DNA of 64,000 nt. Origin: UBA5336 sp038526245. GTDB taxonomy: Bacteria > Pseudomonadota > Alphaproteobacteria > Caulobacterales > Hyphomonadaceae. A program made the translations under genes and the position numbers. How positions within the stretch are numbered: the stretch's first letter is position 1; every line of letters starts with the position of its first letter. The stretch covers positions 1 to 64,000 of the forward strand of contig JBCBGZ010000004.1 of NCBI GenBank assembly GCA_038526245.1, in the 5' to 3' direction. The notes beneath the pieces were generated by a model. That model searched no databases and was not told the DNA's origin. It saw only the letters and a program-made list of their open reading frames with translations. Shown piece after piece: positions 52,709 to 62,110 of the stretch.

Positions 52709-53674
52709 ATGGACATGAAATCCCCCACCGCCTCCGATTATGAAAGCCTCACATCGCCAGAGGCCATCACAGCCGGGCTTGGCGGCGTCGGCTATATCTC
52801 CACGCCGGACATATCCATGGCGGTGTTTCTTGCCCATCGCCTGCGCAAGCCGGTGTTGATCGAGGGCCCTGCCGGGGTGGGCAAGACAGACCTGGCGCGC
52901 TCGCTGGCGACGTTTCTGGATGTCCCTTTGGCGCGGTTGCAGTGTTATGAGGGTCTGGATGAGGGCAAGGCGCTGTATGAGTGGAAGTATGGCAAGCAAC
53001 TTCTCTACACGCAGATTCTGAAAGACCGTCTGAATGAAGTTCTCGGTGATGGCGACCTTGAGAGCCTGACGGGTCAACTCGGGACGTTTGAAGACCTGTT
53101 CTTCTCCATGGATTTTCTCGAGCCACGCCCCTTGCTGACGGCGATGCAGCAGGAAGGGGGCTCCGTTCTGCTCATTGATGAAGTGGATAAGTCCGACGAG
53201 GCGTTTGAGGCGTTTCTTCTGGAGGTCCTGTCGGACTATCAGGTCACGGTGCCTGAAATTGGCACTCTTCGCGCCAAGGTCCCACCAATTGTGGTGCTGA
53301 CGTCGAATGCCGTGCGCGAACTCGGCGATGCGCTGAAGCGGCGCTGCCTGCACCTGTTCATTGGCTTCCCGGACGCCGCGCGCGAGCGTGAGATTGTGGC
53401 GGCGCGGGTGCCCGATGTGGAAGAGACTCTGCTGGCTCAGCTGGTAGCCTTTGTGCAGGCGCTACGCGAGGAAGATCTGCGCAAACGCCCCTCAATCTCG
53501 GAAACCGTAGACTGGGCCCGCGCGCTGACGCTCTTGCATGTCGAAGCATTGGGCGAAGACACGGTCCGGAAGACTCTCAATCTGTTGCTGAAGTATGAGA
53601 GCGATATTGAAGCTGTCGACACGAAGCTGGGCGCCCTGGCCCGCGCTGCCAAAGGGGCCGGAGAGACGGCGTGA
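52709..53674 (+). CDS. MoxR-type AAA+ ATPase
   Basis: The 321 residues match the MoxR/CoxD subfamily: VLIEGPAGVGKTDLARSLA (Walker A), VLLIDEVDKSDEAFEAFLLEVLSD (Walker B), and TSNAVRELGDALKRRC (sensor 1 and arginine finger). MoxR proteins act as chaperones for metal cofactor insertion or complex assembly, usually with a VWA partner. Its stop codon overlaps the start of the VWA gene by four bases. The client is unknown. Confidence 0.92.
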   Translation: MDMKSPTASDYESLTSPEAITAGLGGVGYISTPDISMAVFLAHRLRKPVLIEGPAGVGKTDLARSLATFLDVPLARLQCYEGLDEGKALYEWKYGKQLLYTQILKDRLNEVLGDGDLESLTGQLGTFEDLFFSMDFLEPRPLLTAMQQEGGSVLLIDEVDKSDEAFEAFLLEVLSDYQVTVPEIGTLRAKVPPIVVLTSNAVRELGDALKRRCLHLFIGFPDAAREREIVAARVPDVEETLLAQLVAFVQALREEDLRKRPSISETVDWARALTLLHVEALGEDTVRKTLNLLLKYESDIEAVDTKLGALARAAKGAGETA

Positions 53675-55017
53675 GCGCGACCCGTACACTGACGGATTTC
53701 ATCAGGGCGCTGCGATCTGCCGATGTCGCGGTTTCCCCCGCTGAGGCAATTGATGCTGCCGGCGCCTTGTCGGTGGTGGGGTATGCGGACAAAGATGTCC
53801 TCAAGTCCGCCCTGCGACCGGCTCTGGCCAAGTCCGCAGATGAGGACGCGGCCTTTGACCGGTTGTTTGACCTCTATTTTTCGCGATCTGAGGCACGTAC
53901 CGACGGTGCAGACGGGTCATCTGATGACACCGCGGCGTCTGAGAGCGACCCACCCCCGGAAAACCTGCTGGATCTGATCCGATCCGGCGATGAAAGCGCG
54001 ATTGAAACGGCGATTGAGCGCGCCGGTCGCGCAGCAGGCGCACAAGACATCCGGTTTTCGACGCAGACGGCCTATTACGCCCAGCAAATCCTGAAGGAGA
54101 TGGGCGTTGAGCAATTGGAGGCCGATCTTCTCGAAAGGCTACAGGAGCGCACGCCCGAGGGCGAGGCTGAAGCCCAGGCGATGATCGAGGCGCGCCGAGA
54201 CATGCTCCGACGCGCGCGAGACTATACCGAGCGTCAGTTCGACGTGTTCGGCGCGGGGGCAACGCAGGCGTTTCGTGAGGACTTTCTGTCCAAAATGCCG
54301 ATCAACGCCCTGGACCGGGCCGACTACGCCCGCATGCGCGCGCTTGTGGAAAAGGTTGCCAAGCGCCTGGCCACAAAGCACTCGCGGCGGCGGCGCAAGC
54401 AATCCGTCGGCAAGTTGGATGTGCGGCGAACTCTGCGCACAAATGCGGGACTGGGTGGCGTGCCGTTCCAATTGCACTGGAAGCAGAAAGTGCGTGAACG
54501 CGCCAAGATTGTCGTGATTTGCGATGTCTCCAATTCAGTGGCGCAATATGTCCGGTTTCTGCTGCTTCTGTCCCATTCCTTGGGCGATGCGATTGACGAC
54601 TTGCGGGCTTTTGCCTTCTCCGCGCGGCTGGGGGAAATCACAGACCTTCTGGATACGGATGGGTTTGAGGGCGCCATGGAAACGATCCTGAGGGCCTACG
54701 GCATGGGCTCAACGGATTACGGGCAGGCGCTATCTGACCTGAGCGTGAAGTACGCCAACGCCATAGACCGGCGCACGACAGTGATCATCCTGGGAGATGG
54801 ACGCTCCAATCATGGCGACCCGCGCATGGACCTGTTTCGGGAGCTTACGGCCCGGTCCAAGCGAACAATCTGGCTGTCGCCGGAGCCGGAAACCATGTGG
54901 GGCACGGGCGATAGCGAACTGTTGCGCTACAAACCCCACTGTCACGCCGTGGGGCGAGTGTCGACATTGAACGATCTGGAGCGCACCCTGGATAGGGTGC
55001 TGGCCAGCTATCAGTAA
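53671..55017 (+). CDS. VWA-domain protein (CoxE-like)
   Basis: The 448-residue protein has an N-terminal helical region, an acidic linker (DGADGSSDDTAASESDPP), then a CoxE-type VWA domain about 260-445. That domain carries KIVVICDVSNSVAQYVRFLL (degenerate MIDAS DxSxS) and ADYGQALSDLSVKY-like and VIILGDGRSNHGDPRMD segments. It is coupled to the MoxR gene, the standard MoxR-VWA pair, whose role is to act on a metalloenzyme or receptor complex. No target gene is adjacent. Confidence 0.9.
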   Translation: MSATRTLTDFIRALRSADVAVSPAEAIDAAGALSVVGYADKDVLKSALRPALAKSADEDAAFDRLFDLYFSRSEARTDGADGSSDDTAASESDPPPENLLDLIRSGDESAIETAIERAGRAAGAQDIRFSTQTAYYAQQILKEMGVEQLEADLLERLQERTPEGEAEAQAMIEARRDMLRRARDYTERQFDVFGAGATQAFREDFLSKMPINALDRADYARMRALVEKVAKRLATKHSRRRRKQSVGKLDVRRTLRTNAGLGGVPFQLHWKQKVRERAKIVVICDVSNSVAQYVRFLLLLSHSLGDAIDDLRAFAFSARLGEITDLLDTDGFEGAMETILRAYGMGSTDYGQALSDLSVKYANAIDRRTTVIILGDGRSNHGDPRMDLFRELTARSKRTIWLSPEPETMWGTGDSELLRYKPHCHAVGRVSTLNDLERTLDRVLASYQ

Positions 55018-55026
55018 ACGCGCGTC

Positions 55027-56775
55027 TCAGGCCCGTTTCAGAAAGCGATTCATGAACGGCTTCGCGGTAAACGACTCGCGGCGTTTGCGCGGCGCGGCCG
55101 CAGGGCGAACACCATCGGGCAGGCGCGGTGGAATATGGGCTGCAGACTTCAGCAACCGCTCCAGGCTGGCTTGCGGCACCCGTTTATCCTTGGGGATCGA
55201 ATAGGGGTGGCTTTTCCACTTATGGAAGCATGACTGCCAGTACTGGAACGTCATCAGATCGTCCGGCGTGCCCCAGCCGATATAGTGGTCAATATCGAAC
55301 ACGCGCACATCCAGGCCGAGGGCAATCGCGTCCTCAACCAGGCTGTCGACATAGAATTCATTGTTCACACGGCCATTTCGCTCCACGAGGCGCTGGGTAC
55401 AGCGGGCAAAGTCCCCGGCGTGCCGGAATGTGAAGGTTCCAGTGACCATGGGTGCGGTTTTCGGGTCATCTGGCGCGGCTTTCACCCGCATGCCGATAAT
55501 CCGGCCATCCTGGTCGGTCTCACACCAGCCAAACTGCTCGGGCCGGCGTTGGCCATCTGCGTGTCCACGGATGGTCCAGACGATGACGTCTGGTCCGTCG
55601 CCCGTCATCAGCGCTTCGAAGGCAGAGGTGTCGAACAGCATGCCATTGTCGCAGGCGCCAATGGTGAGCGGTTTGTCCAATGAGAGCCCTTCAAGCCCCT
55701 CGAGGCAGGTGATGGCCTGTCCCTCGGTGAGCCCGTCCAGAATATGGGGGCTGGCCTCCACGAAGGACGTGCGCAGTTTGCGCTGAATTTCCACGAGCGA
55801 TGGAAGATCCTTGCGGAGCACGAAGCGGGTGACGGGCGCATCAGGCAGGTCGCGCGCGGCCTGGATCACCATCGGCCGTCCAGATACCTGGATTAGCGGC
55901 TTCGGCGTGGCGTAGCCTGCCTTGGAAAAGCGCGAGCCGAGTCCCGCCATGGGCACCATGACGGCGCCGGTCTGTTGCGCCCGGGTGCCGCTGTCCAGCA
56001 AGAGTCGGCGGAAACAGGCAGACCAGCCCAGATATTCTTCAAGATCGGCTGGCGTGCCCCACTGCATGAAGTGCTGAAGCTCATATACGGCAGTGCGCGC
56101 CCCGGCGTCCTGCAGGACCTTGTAGGCCAAGGAGACGTAGTATTCTCCGTTTACGGAGTAATCGAGCGCCATTTGTGCGCGCAGGGCTGACAGGCAGAGC
56201 TCGCCGGACTTGAAATAATACGTGCCGGAAGACGCGTATTCATTCATCGGCGTGTCGGTCCAGGGCTGTTTTTCCTGAATATCGTCCATCCATAGCCCGG
56301 TTTCCTTCACATAGGCATAGAAGGTCGAGCCGATCGAATGGGGGTGGAACCCGCGATAGGCCGGAATGGCGCCATCGCATGCGGTTTCCCGTAGGAAGGA
56401 CAGAAATTCCGGATAGTCCCAATAGCAGGTGAAGTCGCAATAATTGATAATAACGGGCCGCGTCGGATCAATGTGTTCGGCCGCCTGCAGCACCGCGTTT
56501 GTGGGCCCAAGCTTATGGGCGCCGATTCCGACAATTTTGCCCGTTGGGCAGTACCGGCGCAGGGTTTCCGCCATACGATAGTCCGGGTGGGAAAGGTGGT
56601 CTTCATTGCAAATGAAAATGAAGTCTTCCGTATCCGGAAACATGTCGATGACGTGGGCAATGATCGGCTTGCCGTCCACGGGTATGAGCGGCTTCGGCAA
56701 CGTGTAGCCCGCCCGGCGGAAACGCTCGCCAAAGCCAGACATGGGAATCACGATTTGTGGGCGGAGGGCGCTCAT
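55027..56775 (-). CDS. Tandem double nucleotidyltransferase (sugar-phosphate NTP transferase fusion)
   Basis: The 582 residues hold two complete NTP-transferase domains in tandem: the first at about 6-258 (IPMSGFGERFRRAGYTLPKPLI) and the second at about 271-545 (VPMAGLGSRFSKAGYATPKPLI). Both keep the GxGxRF...KP loop, an acidic metal site (YCDF and ACDNG), and a matching C-terminal segment (WGTPADLEEY and WGTPDDLMTF). A basic tail follows. It is translated with the class II aldolase gene (ATGA overlap) and may make a nucleotide-activated sugar or phosphonate; the product is unknown. Confidence 0.88.
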   Translation of the reverse strand: MSALRPQIVIPMSGFGERFRRAGYTLPKPLIPVDGKPIIAHVIDMFPDTEDFIFICNEDHLSHPDYRMAETLRRYCPTGKIVGIGAHKLGPTNAVLQAAEHIDPTRPVIINYCDFTCYWDYPEFLSFLRETACDGAIPAYRGFHPHSIGSTFYAYVKETGLWMDDIQEKQPWTDTPMNEYASSGTYYFKSGELCLSALRAQMALDYSVNGEYYVSLAYKVLQDAGARTAVYELQHFMQWGTPADLEEYLGWSACFRRLLLDSGTRAQQTGAVMVPMAGLGSRFSKAGYATPKPLIQVSGRPMVIQAARDLPDAPVTRFVLRKDLPSLVEIQRKLRTSFVEASPHILDGLTEGQAITCLEGLEGLSLDKPLTIGACDNGMLFDTSAFEALMTGDGPDVIVWTIRGHADGQRRPEQFGWCETDQDGRIIGMRVKAAPDDPKTAPMVTGTFTFRHAGDFARCTQRLVERNGRVNNEFYVDSLVEDAIALGLDVRVFDIDHYIGWGTPDDLMTFQYWQSCFHKWKSHPYSIPKDKRVPQASLERLLKSAAHIPPRLPDGVRPAAAPRKRRESFTAKPFMNRFLKRA

Positions 56776-57794
56776 ACGGCAATATCCTTGGCTAGGGGCC
56801 GGGCCTTGCGGGAGGCATCAACGATCTTTCGGTGGGCCTCTGCATCCCAGTTGCGCAATTCTGCTTCATCGGCGGGCGTCAGCGGGACCACTTGGCGACC
56901 CTTCGGTATTCTCAGCGCGATCTGGACCAGCATGTCCGCCAGGGCTGCTGCGCCGCCGCGCAACCCTTCTCGCAGGTAAAGGCCGTGACCCTCAAGAACA
57001 ATGAGGCCGGGGAGCGTGCCGGTGGTCTCACCGAATTCGGCAATAACGCTGGGTACGGAGTACACCGTGCGGGCCAGGGCGCCGCCGCCACCGAGGTAGA
57101 CAACCTGGTCTGGGACGAGCGCACCGGACGTGAGGGCCGCCACCGCTGTGTCATCACAGGCGAGGGCAGTTGCAAGCGGGTGATCGAGAGCGGCGTAGCC
57201 CGGTAGAACCGGCAAGTCCGGGGAGACCATTTCAAACGCGCGTGCAGGAAGATCCAGCGTTGCGCATGTCTCTCTCAGGCGCGCTTCAGCGATGGCTGGG
57301 CGCTTGCCGCCGACGATAATGCCATGATTAGCCAGGATAACGGTGTTTACAGGCGCGTTATCGAGAAGTGCCTTGAGCGCTTCCGCAAGGGGTTGTCCCG
57401 GCTTGGTGTAGGGCACCACCGGTATGTCGCCACAGGCCCCCCCAATCAGGGTGCGGACGATTACGCCTATGGGGTGGGCATGCAGAACGCAGCGCTGGGG
57501 CATCAGCGCGTGCATGGCTGTCTCGATGGAGGGTTTCAGAGATGTGTCGCCGCGCACAGCCGGAGAGAAGTCCGCCGCGCCTGCCATGGCGAGCGTCTTA
57601 GCCTCCTGCAGATCCAACACTGCAAACATGTCGGTATCTTCCGCGTCTGCCATCCAGTGTCCGGAAGCTTTCACCAAAAGACGACCCAGCGCTTTTACGG
57701 AGCTGTTGCCCCCGCCGCCCTGGACGAGAAGGGGCTCCCGCCCGACCGAAGCACTGACGGTACGCAACTCCTGATACAGGGACGGGTGAGACAT
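56772..57794 (-). CDS. Class II aldolase/adducin domain protein
   Basis: The 340-residue protein has a class II aldolase fold: the N-terminal GGGGNSSVK loop, ALMPQRCVLHAHPIGVIVRTLIG with the metal histidines HAHP, and ANHGIIVGGKRPAIAEARLRE near the middle. Catalysis could be aldol cleavage or phosphoketose epimerisation; the substrate is unknown. It overlaps the double nucleotidyltransferase gene by four bases, so the two probably work in one pathway. Confidence 0.88.
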   Translation of the reverse strand: MSHPSLYQELRTVSASVGREPLLVQGGGGNSSVKALGRLLVKASGHWMADAEDTDMFAVLDLQEAKTLAMAGAADFSPAVRGDTSLKPSIETAMHALMPQRCVLHAHPIGVIVRTLIGGACGDIPVVPYTKPGQPLAEALKALLDNAPVNTVILANHGIIVGGKRPAIAEARLRETCATLDLPARAFEMVSPDLPVLPGYAALDHPLATALACDDTAVAALTSGALVPDQVVYLGGGGALARTVYSVPSVIAEFGETTGTLPGLIVLEGHGLYLREGLRGGAAALADMLVQIALRIPKGRQVVPLTPADEAELRNWDAEAHRKIVDASRKARPLAKDIAV

Positions 57795-57863
57795 TTGGGG
57801 GCCTTCGACTCTGACGGATTTTCGTCAAAGTCGCAGGCTGAGGTTTACAAACCGTTCAGCGAC

Positions 57864-59861
57864 CTATTGCGCTGGCGTCAGCCAGGCAGATTCCGCCAAA
57901 TCGACCACATCACCCATGATATTGGTGATCTTGAAGTCCTTCGGCGTGTATACGCGTGCCACACCCATCTGCTTCAGCGCCATGCCGTCTTCCGGCGGGA
58001 TAATGCCGCCCACCACCAGGGGTATGTGGTCGAGACCGGCCTTGCGCATTTCCGAGATCGTTTCTCGAACGAGGTCCAGGTGACTTCCGGACAGGATGGA
58101 CAGGCCGAGCACATGGGCCCCGGCATCCTTGGCCTGGGCGACGATTTCTTCCGGCGTGAAACGGATGCCGTTATAGACCACTTCCATGCCGACCGCGCGT
58201 GCCCGCGCGGCAATCTGTTCGGCGCCGTTGGAGTGCCCGTCCAGGCCAGGTTTGCCGAGCACATAGGTCAGGCGCCGCCCAAGCTTGTCGGAGAGCTCGT
58301 CCACGCGGGTTTTCACGGCCTCCATGTCTTCATCGCCGCCCGTATCGATCACGAGCGCCACGCCGGTTGGCCCGCGATACTCGCCGAAGACCTCGCGCAG
58401 GGCTGAGCCCCATGCCCCGGTCGTGACACCGGCTTTCGCGCAGGCAATGGAGGGCTCCATGATATTCCCGCCCAGGCTGGCGGCTTCTTTCAGTATACGG
58501 AGGGCTTCATCGGCAGCGGTCTGATCCCGGCTCGCCCGCCAGGCTTGCAAGGCGCGAATCTGGGCGTTCTCTACGGCGGGATCGACGGTCTGGATGGCGT
58601 CTTCGCCCGCGCTGAGGGGGCTTTCTTCTGTGGTCGTGTATTTGTTCACGCCGACAACGGTCTGCGTGTCCGTTTCGATGCCGCGTACACGTTCCATGTG
58701 TGAGGCGACGAGTTGTTCCTTCATATAGTCGATGGATTGAGTCGCGCCGCCGCGGCCATCGATCGTCGACAACTCCTCGCGGGCAAAGCCTTTCAGCTCT
58801 TCCGTCTTGCCATCGACGACGTGGGAGCCGTCGAACAGATCTTCGAACTCCAGCAGGTCAGTTTCATAGGCGAGGATCTGTTGCAGGCGCAGGGACCATT
58901 GCTGATCCCATGGGCGCGGCAGGCCCATGGCTTCGTTCCAGGCGGGAAGCTGCAAGGCGCGGCAGCGGGCTCGTTTGGACAGCGTCACGGCCAGCGCTTC
59001 AATCAGGATCCGGTAGACATTGTTTTCCGGCTGCGGCTCGGTCAGGCCCAGGGAATTGACCTGCACGCCATAGCGGAAGCGGAGAGCCTTGGCGTCTTCC
59101 ACGCCATAGCGCTGGCGGCCAATTTCTTCCCAAAGGTCAACAAAAGCGCGCATCTTGCAGAGCTCGGTGACAAAGCGCACGCCCGCATTCACGAAGAAAC
59201 TAATCCGCCCAAAGACGATTGGGAAGTCCGCTTCCGGCACCTGCCCGCCTGCCTTCACCGTGTCCAGTACGGCGATGGCTGTGGCGAGGGCGTAGGCCAG
59301 CTCCTGCTCCGGCGTCGCGCCCGCTTCCTGCAGGTGATAGCTGCAGACATTCATCGGGTTCCATTTGGGCACTTCGGTGTAGCACCACGCGATCATGTCT
59401 CCGATCAGGCGCATGGAGGGCTCGGGTGGGAACACATAGGTGCCGCGCGAGAGATACTCCTTGATAATGTCGTTCTGGGTCGTGCCGCGCAGTTTCTTGC
59501 GGTCATCGCCGCGCTCATCGGCCAGGGCCACATACATCGCCAGCAGCCAGGCCGCTGGGGCGTTGATCGTCATGGAGGTGTTCATGTCCTCCAGGGGCAG
59601 TTGGTCAAACAAGGTGCGCATATCGCCGAGATGGGAAACAGGCACGCCGACTTTCCCAACCTCGCCCTTGGAGAGGATATGATCACTGTCAAAGGCGGTC
59701 TGGGTCGGCAGGTCGAAGGCAATCGAGAGGCCGGTTTGGCCCTTGGCGAGATTGCCGCGATATAAGGCGTTAGACTTCTCTGCGGTGGAGTGGCCCGCAT
59801 AGGTACGAAAGATCCAGGGCCTGTCCGGCGCGTGCTGGAAGGGGGTTTCTGTGTCCGCCAT
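57864..59861 (-). CDS. ecm: Ethylmalonyl-CoA mutase (Ecm/MeaA, B12-dependent)
   Basis: Ecm converts (2R)-ethylmalonyl-CoA to methylsuccinyl-CoA in the ethylmalonyl-CoA pathway of acetate assimilation. The 665-residue single-chain protein has the mutase TIM barrel, with YRGNLAKGQTGLSIAFDLPTQ and MNTSMTINAPAAWLLAMYVALADE. A C-terminal B12 domain holds GLDGHSNGAEQIA (DxHxxG, cobalamin-binding histidine). Length and motifs fit Ecm rather than methylmalonyl-CoA mutase subunits. Crotonyl-CoA carboxylase/reductase is encoded 2.3 kb away. Confidence 0.94.
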   Translation of the reverse strand: MADTETPFQHAPDRPWIFRTYAGHSTAEKSNALYRGNLAKGQTGLSIAFDLPTQTAFDSDHILSKGEVGKVGVPVSHLGDMRTLFDQLPLEDMNTSMTINAPAAWLLAMYVALADERGDDRKKLRGTTQNDIIKEYLSRGTYVFPPEPSMRLIGDMIAWCYTEVPKWNPMNVCSYHLQEAGATPEQELAYALATAIAVLDTVKAGGQVPEADFPIVFGRISFFVNAGVRFVTELCKMRAFVDLWEEIGRQRYGVEDAKALRFRYGVQVNSLGLTEPQPENNVYRILIEALAVTLSKRARCRALQLPAWNEAMGLPRPWDQQWSLRLQQILAYETDLLEFEDLFDGSHVVDGKTEELKGFAREELSTIDGRGGATQSIDYMKEQLVASHMERVRGIETDTQTVVGVNKYTTTEESPLSAGEDAIQTVDPAVENAQIRALQAWRASRDQTAADEALRILKEAASLGGNIMEPSIACAKAGVTTGAWGSALREVFGEYRGPTGVALVIDTGGDEDMEAVKTRVDELSDKLGRRLTYVLGKPGLDGHSNGAEQIAARARAVGMEVVYNGIRFTPEEIVAQAKDAGAHVLGLSILSGSHLDLVRETISEMRKAGLDHIPLVVGGIIPPEDGMALKQMGVARVYTPKDFKITNIMGDVVDLAESAWLTPAQ

Positions 59862-60054
59862 GGGCTCTGGTCCTTTTCCTCCGGCCGGGTTGGCCCCGGT
59901 TTGTGCGCTGCAAAAATGACGCCGGTGTCAGGCCTTGGCAAGGGATTCGAAAGCCATGAATTTATGCATGGTGTGGCTGACAAAACCCTGCCTATTCGCA
60001 AGTGCAGTATCAGATTAAGTAGATCGTCTCGCACTCGCGCACAGGATATCACCC

Positions 60055-60348
60055 ATGATGACTGCTGATCTTGTTGGGACGTTGGCCGCCTGCCTGACGA
60101 CGGCGTCGTTTCTGCCCCAGGCTGTCAAAGTGTTTCAGACCCGCAATACGGAGGGCATTTCGCTGACCATGTATGCCATGTTCTGTCTCGGTGTTGCGCT
60201 GTGGCTTGCCTATGGAGTGATGACGGGCGCGATGCCGGTGATCCTGGCAAATGCCGTGACGCTCGTGCTTGCATCGGGCATCCTGACAATGAAACTGCGC
60301 GCCGTTCTGTCAGAGGGTTACGGTACAAGGCCGATCCTCTCCCAATAG
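60055..60348 (+). CDS. SemiSWEET family small transporter (PQ-loop)
   Basis: The 97-residue protein has three transmembrane helices and the PQ-loop signature (ACLTTASFLPQAVKVFQTRNTEGIS). SemiSWEETs form dimers that transport sugars. It converges with the class IV aminotransferase gene, with a 31-base overlap of the two 3' ends. Confidence 0.9.
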   Translation: MMTADLVGTLAACLTTASFLPQAVKVFQTRNTEGISLTMYAMFCLGVALWLAYGVMTGAMPVILANAVTLVLASGILTMKLRAVLSEGYGTRPILSQ

Positions 60349-61166
60349 GCAGACTGGACGGCGCGCGTGACGGGGCCGGGCGTCCCCGGGCCTATGTCCT
60401 GGCCGTCGATCTCGATAACTGGAAGGACCATGCCACCTGACGAAGTGAGAAACACTTCACTGGCCGCCATCATGTCTTCGACACGAAAGGCCGACTCCAG
60501 CGCATCGATGGCGCCGAGCTCCAGCACGGCGGCGCGGGTCACGCCGCCCAAGATCGCGGGAGACAGGTCCCGCGTGCGCACGACGCCGCGGGTGTCCACG
60601 ATCCACACATTGGCAGACGCGGCCTCTGTAACCATGCCGTCTTCATGCATGATCGCGGTCTGCGCGCCACGCTCTCCGGCCCGGCGATATGCCAGGGCCT
60701 GACTCAATAATTGTGTCGTCTTGAGATCGCGCCGCGCCCATCTCGTGTCCGGCAGGGTCGCCGCTCCGATCCCGTCTCGCGCTCGGTCGTCCACCAGTTT
60801 TCGGGACTCGCAAAAGGCAAACAGGCGGGGGCGAAGGTGCGCAGGCCCCGCAAAGTCACGCTCGCCATAATCGCCGGCCGTCACCTGGAGGTAGACCACA
60901 CCTTCGTCGAGCGCATTCTGGCGGCAGAGCGCGGTCTCCATCGCCTCAATCTCCGGCAGTGACAGCGGCAACGGCAAATCGATCCCCGCGAGTGAGCGTG
61001 CGAGCCGGTCCAGATGCGCGCAGCTATCCACCAGACGCCCGCCAACTACGGATGTCACTTCGTATACGGAATGGGCAAACAGGAGCCCGCGATCAAACAG
61101 CGGCACTCGTGCATCGCGCGCAAGCTGAATCTTGCCGTCCAGATAGACATAAGCGCACGTCTTCAC
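60318..61166 (-). CDS. Class IV aminotransferase (D-amino acid aminotransferase-like)
   Basis: This PLP-dependent fold-type IV enzyme has VPLFDRGLLFAHSVYEV (fold-type IV N-terminal motif), DLKTTQLLSQALAYRRAGERGAQ with the PLP lysine, and HEDGMVTEAASANVWIV with the phosphate-binding glutamate. The best start is a GTG at 61166, with an AGGAG ribosome site 9 bases upstream, giving 282 residues as in D-amino acid transaminases. A longer frame reaching 61379 adds non-conserved residues. Exact substrate is not decided. Confidence 0.9.
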   Translation of the reverse strand: MKTCAYVYLDGKIQLARDARVPLFDRGLLFAHSVYEVTSVVGGRLVDSCAHLDRLARSLAGIDLPLPLSLPEIEAMETALCRQNALDEGVVYLQVTAGDYGERDFAGPAHLRPRLFAFCESRKLVDDRARDGIGAATLPDTRWARRDLKTTQLLSQALAYRRAGERGAQTAIMHEDGMVTEAASANVWIVDTRGVVRTRDLSPAILGGVTRAAVLELGAIDALESAFRVEDMMAASEVFLTSSGGMVLPVIEIDGQDIGPGTPGPVTRAVQSAYWERIGLVP

Positions 61167-61253
61167 GGCAGACTCCTGATTGATCAAGCCAATTGTTATT
61201 GAGTCTTTATTCCGACCACCTAATCTTTGAAAAGGGTCTTTGGTGAGGGGAAT

Positions 61254-61922
61254 ATGGCAGAGTCTAATGATTCGGGGAGCAACGGTTCCGATCAGTCTGG
61301 CGTCAGCTGGATGTCTTCCGGGTGGACAGGATTCTTCTTGGCCGCTTTGTGCGTTTTTTATGCCTTGATCGCAATCCAAGAAGTCGCGCTCACCTGGTCC
61401 GGCAAGCCACGCCTGGTCCCGTGGTTGATCGGCGACTACTCGTCACTCGAACAGAACCAACAAGCCTTGATCGCACAGGCAACGTTTACGTCGTTTGGGG
61501 CGGTTATTGGAGCGACTTTGATCAGCTTGAAAGGGCTGCACAGGTATGTGTCTGAGAAAGGAGACCTCCGACCATCTTACATCGGAAGTTATGTGATCGG
61601 TCCGTGGGGTGCTGGCGTTCTGGGTTTCTCGGTTTTTGCCTTAGTCCAGGGCGGTTTATTGGCGTTCAGCACATCAGATTCTGCTGCAGACCAACGTGAG
61701 GCGGCGTATCTTGCTTTGGGCATTCTTGCTGGGTTTGGCTGGCGGAGCGTCGGTGCCAAAATTGAAGAAGTGATTGAAACACTGTTCTCGACGAAGAAGT
61801 CGGTTCGCACGACCCCTTCGAGTGGGGCTAGCTCGGATTCTGAATCTCCGCCCCCTACCGATGGCGATAGCCGTTCAGGCGAAGCGGAAATAGCCGGTCG
61901 AAAGCCACCCGACACAGAATAG
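61254..61922 (+). CDS. Membrane protein of unknown function
   Basis: I do not recognise this 222-residue protein. It starts at an ATG with GAGGGG about 8 bases upstream. It has about four hydrophobic segments (about 22-45, 65-85, 105-125, and 150-170) and a hydrophilic, Ser/Pro/Glu-rich C-terminus (TPSSGASSDSESPPPTDGD). The base composition looks less GC-rich than its neighbours, a hint of later acquisition. It lies in the same orientation as ccr, 188 bases upstream. Confidence 0.7.
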   Translation: MAESNDSGSNGSDQSGVSWMSSGWTGFFLAALCVFYALIAIQEVALTWSGKPRLVPWLIGDYSSLEQNQQALIAQATFTSFGAVIGATLISLKGLHRYVSEKGDLRPSYIGSYVIGPWGAGVLGFSVFALVQGGLLAFSTSDSAADQREAAYLALGILAGFGWRSVGAKIEEVIETLFSTKKSVRTTPSSGASSDSESPPPTDGDSRSGEAEIAGRKPPDTE

Positions 61923-62018
61923 GGTCTGAAATAGTTTTTCTTTCCCGACACCTAAGCGGGCATATGTTCTGCCCCGGTGCAACCAAAGTCTATCGTGCTG
62001 CACCGCAACAAACCGCTT

Positions 62019-62028
62019 GCAATTGCAC
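62019..62028. repeat. Palindrome TGCAATTGCA upstream of ccr
   Basis: The 10-base palindrome TGCAATTGCA, extended on the left to TTGCAATTGCA, lies about 83 bases upstream of the ccr start. TTTGCAAA-type repeats are bound by short-chain acyl-CoA regulators in Rhodobacter, so this is a weak operator candidate. Confidence 0.35.
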
Positions 62029-62110
62029 AATACGTGCATCAGTCTGACGGCCTGGGAGGTTCCGTAACAGGCGAAACGCAGGATGGAACTTTAATTCGGA
62101 GGGATAATTA

